From assembly GCA_948567375.1 (NCBI GenBank), contig OX419762.1, positions 34,477,465 through 34,541,464 of the forward strand: DNA of 64,000 nt. Reading direction: 5' to 3'. Of the stretch, positions 59,860 through 64,000 are shown piece by piece; within the stretch, counting starts at the first letter, position 1, and each line of letters opens with the position of its first letter. This DNA comes from Lunularia cruciata (lineage: Eukaryota; Streptophyta; Marchantiopsida; Lunulariales; Lunulariaceae). The notes beneath the pieces were generated by a model. The model made no database searches. It saw only the letters and a list, made by a program, of their open reading frames with translations, and had not been told where the DNA came from. A program made the position numbers and the translations under genes.

Positions 59860-61240
59860 AGATGGATGTATAAGCTAGGGAGACTATTTTACTTCAGAGA
59901 GAGCACTTTATTTAAGAGAGAGCATACACTAGTAGAGCAAGAGGATCACTTCATTGGTACAAAGAGGACAAGAGTCAAGCAATTAGTAGACTTAGAGCAT
60001 ACAAAGAGTACTACCACCAAGAGAGTGATTGAACTGGAGCATACAAAGAAGACTAGAGCAAGAGATTTTCTAAGTTGGAGCATAAAGAGGGGCCTAGAGT
60101 AAGTAGACTAAATAAGCTAGAGCATACTCTAGTTGAGCAAGAGGATCATTTCATTGTATTAGAGAGGACTAGAGCCAAGAAATCAGGTAAGTAAGATAGG
60201 CTCATGTCCAACCAAGAGACTTTAGCCAAGGAGTTAAGGATTATAGATGAGTTTTACACCCAAGAGTTTTGTATTACAAGGGAGATGTTGGATGAGTCTT
60301 AGCAAGCTTATGAGTAGTCCAATGGTAGGGATAGCCATTTGTATGTAGACTCAAACTGACCTTGTATAGCATGGCACTCAAGAGACTCAAACTAAGCATG
60401 TAGAGAGTGGAGCTCATGAATTCAACCTAAGAGTAAGAGTATGTAGAGTATCACTGGTGGACTACGGGAGAGCTTAGTATTCTTGCACCCAACATAGATA
60501 TTATTGCTTGGAGATCTTGTGTCAGATGACTTTGCACTCCCACCTACTTTCAAGCATACAGCCAAGGAGATTGAGTGGGTTGAGGAGAGTACTATGAACT
60601 ATTTTTCCAGCTTTCAATGTTAAGGATGTTGATGGACAGAATGAGTGTCTCTAGTGAGTTCATTCCTCAAATCATTTATGCTCATGATAGAAAGGAGGCA
60701 GATTTTAGTTGTGGATCTTGGTTGTCTTTTAGATGTAATGTGGGATACAAGTTGTCTTTGTATCCAGTGGATGAACTCAATAGAATGATTAGGATGGCCG
60801 CCTTATAAAGGTAGGAGTATATTTATGTATATATTGCAATTGCAAGTTAGAGAGTTTTAGCAATATTGTTTGATTTGGTTTGAGGTTATCATTTGGATGG
60901 ATATCACAAGTATCGAGGAAGATCATCCACTCCAATCATGTTAGATGAGGGTTTCTTACCTCTCAAAATACATACAAAAGAGTACCTTATGGCTTTACTT
61001 GCGGTAGAGGTTGGGTACCAAGATAGGTCCAAAGGATTTATACATAGATCTTATGGTGCAATTATGGCCTTGGGTCTATGCATTCAAGATATATTCATAG
61101 TTGATAGTGCATTTTCCATTTTGTATGAACTATCTACATTGTGCTATCCATCCTCCAACATGTACTCCTTGTTCCCTAAAAATAGTAGATTTCTATATCT
61201 CATCATAGGACCTCTTGATAGCTCCCTTGGATAGATTTAG
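59860..61240 (+). pseudogene. Unclassified plus-strand protein remnant
   Basis: 59866-60102 encodes a charged repeat-like coiled coil (REHTLVEQEDHF, then VDLEHTKSTTTKRVIELEHTK). After a decayed stretch, 60617-60808 and 60893-61234 give two protein-like segments, the second with MLDEGFLPLKIHTKEYLMAL and GYQDRSKGFIHRSYG. I recognise no domain. The LVEQE coiled coil resembles the minus-strand remnant at 335-1790, so both may come from one repeat family. Several stops and frame changes. Confidence 0.35.
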
Positions 61241-61249
61241 AAGAGAAAC

Positions 61250-61885
61250 ATACTCTACTATTGACTTCCTTAGTTGAGAGTGGAAATCAACTTGTCTTAG
61301 AGCTTATAGTGCAGATATGTGACTTTTGCTAGATCATTTCAAGATCCCTCCATGAGGATGAGTGGGATTGGATGTGTACATATAGTCCAATGTGGGTCCA
61401 TTGACACTTCTTTAGATGCCTTAGTTATGCATTGGAGTGCATAAGAGTAGAGCATGAGGCTACACACTTTATCGTATCTCATTATGATCACTCTTACATT
61501 GTAGCACTACTTATATATATAGGTTTTTTTTCACATATTGTTTATTTTCCTCCCTTTATTATAATATTGTAATCATTAGTTTCTTTTGGTAATTATATTA
61601 CCTAAAAATATGAGGAATATGTTTATATCATGTTAGTGTAAAATCACTCAAGTTAGGTTTTTTTCATAATTGCTTTGACCCCTTAAGCATCTACTTGAGA
61701 ATGTTAAGTAAGTTAATTTTTGTTCATGTTTGCCAATAAAGCATCATGGCTAATTGATAGTTAACTATGAATAAAAATTTCTTTAAACTTATTTGATCTA
61801 CTGTCCAATCTTGTATGTCTTGAATAATGTATGTATAGAACACTTCAATTTATTTTTTTCTTCTATTGATGTGAATTACTCCCTC
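61250..61885. other. No recognisable feature
   Basis: AT-rich DNA before the family A LTR, with no supportable gene. Confidence 0.5.
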
Positions 61886-62308
61886 TGTAACAATATGGAG
61901 TTTAGTGACGAAGTTAATCGGGCTTACGAAGTAGATAATAAGACAAAATAGCCTAGAATATTCTAGAAGCATCTAAGAAGCTTCTTAGGAAGCTTCCCAA
62001 CTAGTTAACTTGCGCCCTAAGCAGGTAGCTTCTAGAAAGAAGCTTCTAGAAGCTTCTAACTAGCTTAGCTTGCACGCCAAGTAGGTGGCTTCTAGAAGGA
62101 AGCTTCTTGAGAAGCTTCCTAGTTAACTTGGCTTGCACTCCAAGAAAGCGGCTCAAGGAAGCTTCTTGAGAAGCTTCAAGGATCTTGGATGCTACCTATA
62201 AATACTAAGGCCGAAGCTCATGCTAGGCATTCGGAGTTTTCCCTCATTCAAGTGTCCCAATGTGAATTTCCATTCTCCTATTTCTCTCCTCGGTTTCGGT
62301 CTTTTACA
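61886..62308 (+). repeat. 5' LTR of family A copy 3
   Basis: 423 bp from TGTAACAATATGG to CTTTTACA. A TATA box TATAAATA lies at 62197-62204. The start was set by the TG that precedes ATATGGAGTTTAG, the same border as in copies 1 and 2, and the end by the primer site. Confidence 0.9.
61956..62178 (+). promoter_or_regulatory. Cluster of heat-shock-element-type motifs in LTR
   Basis: Alternating GAA and TTC triplets spaced by two bases, the site bound by trimeric heat-shock factors. There is a perfect three-unit site at 61956-61968 (GAATATTCTAGAA) and a perfect four-unit site at 62039-62056 (GAAGCTTCTAGAAGCTTC). Two-unit GAAGCTTC sites lie at 61977, 61989, 62099, 62111, 62158 and 62170. All lie within about 240 bp upstream of the TATA box. 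Heat-inducible control is inferred. Confidence 0.65.
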
Positions 62309-62309
62309 T

Positions 62310-62321
62310 TGGTATCAGAGC
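62310..62321 (+). promoter_or_regulatory. Primer-binding site of family A copy 3
   Basis: TGGTATCAGAGC, complementary to the 3' end of initiator tRNA-Met, one base after the LTR. Confidence 0.95.
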
Positions 62322-62579
62322 AGGAATGGGATGGATGGAATTTATGGACCACCAAATCCACTTCCGCCAAACCATTGGGGCTTTCATGTCTAGATATTAC
62401 CAAAGCATCGTTTCACACAGTTCATCACCTCATGCTTTGGGTAGGATTTTCTACATATGATCACCGTGTCAGAGGAACCCTTGATACTTCCAGTTGTGAC
62501 TTATGGAGAACGGTGGACGTGTTGTATCTATGTGTTAATCAACTAGATAAATTGAGGGTAGTGGATTAGGGTAGTAGCA

Positions 62580-63480
62580 ATGGCTGCAATACCGGATGTT
62601 ATCCTTGCAATGCAACAACAAATCGAGCATCTTACTCAATTGTTGGATGAACGAGACCAGCAACGACGAGAATAGATAGACAGAGCGCCAGTTCAAGATG
62701 GAGAAGATTGCATTTGATTTTCGAAACCCAAGGTGTTTGAAGGCAAGAATGTTCCAGGCACAGTGGAGAATTTTTTGTTTGACTGTGAATGTTACTTTGA
62801 AGCCACCAATCTTCAAGACGAGCGGAAACAAATTCTCTTGGCTTCTAGCCAGTTGGATGGCGTGGCAAAACTTTGGTGGCGATTCCGAGTAGAAAGAGCT
62901 GAACGACAAATTGTTACACCAATTTTGACATGGGCAGAATTCAAGGATGCAATACTTGGTCGATTTCAGACTATAAATGCCACTCGAGCTGCACGAGATA
63001 AATTGGCGGAGTTGAGGCAGATTGGTTCGGTGAGAAGCTACATCACATAATTTCAGAATATCATCATGCAAATTCCAGATATCCAAGAAGGTGAAGTTCT
63101 GGATCAATTTGTGCGAGGATTGAAGTCACGAACCAGATTGGAGGTGACTATGCGAGAGCCACAGAATGTAGAAGAAGCCATGCAATTGGCTGAGCGTTTT
63201 GATTCCTTAGTTGCAACAACTTGGTCTTGACCTCGACCTACACAAAACCTACCCGTACCACGAGTGGAAGAACCGGTACCAATGGAGATTGATGCTATCC
63301 AGCGAAGACCACTTGGCACAGTAGATAGAGAAAGATTACAACAAAATGGAGGTTGCTTTTATTGTTGCCAGTTGGGGCATCGCATTGCTGAATGTCCACT
63401 CAAGAATGGACGACCTCGACAAGTTGCCCAAGTGGAGGTTGTGGAGCGGAATGATCCGGGAAACGAGGAATCCCAATAGG
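62580..63480 (+). pseudogene. gag region of family A copy 3
   Basis: It starts with a Gln-rich helix (VILAMQQQIEHLTQLLDERD-like text), then the capsid-like core (ENFLFDCECYFEATNLQDER, ASSQLDGVAKLWWRF, FKDAILGRFQTINATR), an arm with LDQFVRGLKSRTRLE, and a CCHC knuckle CFYCCQLGHRIAEC at about 63354-63395. It is the reference used here to place the mitochondrial insert in copy 1. A few breaks. Confidence 0.85.
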
Positions 63481-63529
63481 AGATTTCAAGCCGCCTACTG
63501 GGAGCTTGATTAGTTCCAATGGGATTGAA

Positions 63530-63900
63530 GGCTCGACCTATGCAAGTTTGCTTCACTTGCAAGGTATGATATCTAATCGGGGTTGTAGAATTTTGGTTGA
63601 TTCTGGAAGTTCAGAGAATTGCATGTCTATGCAAGTGGCAAAGGAATTGGGTATTCTTATCAGGCCAGTGATTGGAAGTAGTTTGATGATGGCGGATAGT
63701 AGAAAGGGTTCTGCATTCCGCACCTTGCATCCTGTTACCTTCAAGATTGGGAAGGAGTATTTGGAGTGTATGAGGTTCGTAGTGGCACCTCTACATTATG
63801 ATATCATTCTAGGTCTACCTTGGCTTGAATGTCATAAGGTTCAATTTGATTGGACCCGACACCAAATTCAAGTACAACACCAAGGTAGGAATTTCTGATT
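63530..63900 (+). pseudogene. Protease region of family A copy 3
   Basis: ILVDSGSSENCMSMQVAKEL at about 63584-63645 is the aspartic protease active-site loop and its following helix. LHYDIILGLPWLECHKVQFD at about 63793-63855 is the usual second half. The text links gag to pol in the normal Gypsy order. Confidence 0.85.
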
Positions 63901-64000
63901 AGGTTGTCTGGCACCTCTGAGTAAGACACCTAAGAATAGTCAGTCCCAAGATGGGAAGTTTGTCGAGAAGGTAGCCATAGAGCGAATCTGGAAGGGAGAT

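Larger units (their letters stand above)
61886..64000 (+). mobile_element. Family A Ty3/Gypsy element, copy 3 (best preserved, runs off the window)
   Basis: The 5' LTR (61886-62308) is followed by a perfect tRNA-Met site, gag (about 62580-63480) and protease (about 63530-63900). RT would begin at or beyond the window edge. Order and wording match copies 1 and 2. The visible part has only a handful of breaks. The LTR carries a dense cluster of heat-shock-element-type motifs upstream of a TATA box. Age cannot be judged without the 3' LTR. Confidence 0.9.

Noticed and set aside
1-64000. tRNA or rRNA genes, CRISPR array, bacterial operon
   Set aside because: The TGGTATCAGAGC words are primer sites beside LTRs, not tRNA genes. 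The tandem repeats are few and without unique spacers. Composition and content are those of plant nuclear repeats.

Overview
The window reads as nuclear DNA of a plant with a large, repeat-rich genome. It is AT-rich. Two primer-binding sites match plant initiator tRNA-Met, one integrase ends in a chromodomain, there is a short run of the plant telomere motif CCCTAAA, and a piece of plant-type mitochondrial ccmF gene is present. I found no convincing intact host gene, tRNA, rRNA or CRISPR array. Nearly all recognisable coding sequence belongs to transposable elements of different ages, several nested in each other. The species cannot be told from this sequence.

Layout. 0.3-5.0 kb: decayed minus-strand coiled-coil reading frames of no known family. 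5.0-8.9 kb: nothing recognisable. 8.9-14.5 kb: old Ty3/Gypsy element (family A, copy 1) with a mitochondrial insert in gag and a 108-bp triplication in its integrase region. 16.5-19.6 kb: minus-strand remnant of an unclassified coiled-coil LTR element (family F) carrying a D-type LTR. 22.4-24.9 kb: second decayed family A copy. 25-28.5 kb: LTR fragments of families C and D. 29.7-30.6 kb: gag of another element (E). 30.6-46.2 kb: large old Gypsy element C1, whose methyltransferase domain holds a young, nearly complete chromodomain Gypsy element B (35.5-41.7 kb). 46.3-53.7 kb: a second C copy (C2), interrupted by a pogo-like DNA transposon and a solo B LTR. 55.3-59.1 kb: second F element, minus strand. 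59.9-61.2 kb: unclassified plus-strand remnant. 61.9-64.0 kb: the best preserved family A element, running off the window.

Most notable is family C. Between protease and reverse transcriptase it carries a cytosine-5 DNA methyltransferase domain, and after the integrase a PHD finger. Both are chromatin-linked modules, and the methyltransferase recurs in a second copy 17 kb away. From memory, polyproteins of this order occur in volvocine green algae, and methyltransferase-bearing retroelements are known from a charophyte and from dinoflagellates; I do not recall one described from a land plant. Other notable points are a dense array of heat-shock-element motifs in the family A LTR, a mitochondrial ccmF fragment with a group II intron end inside gag, and a pogo element whose transposase keeps a clear spliceosomal intron.
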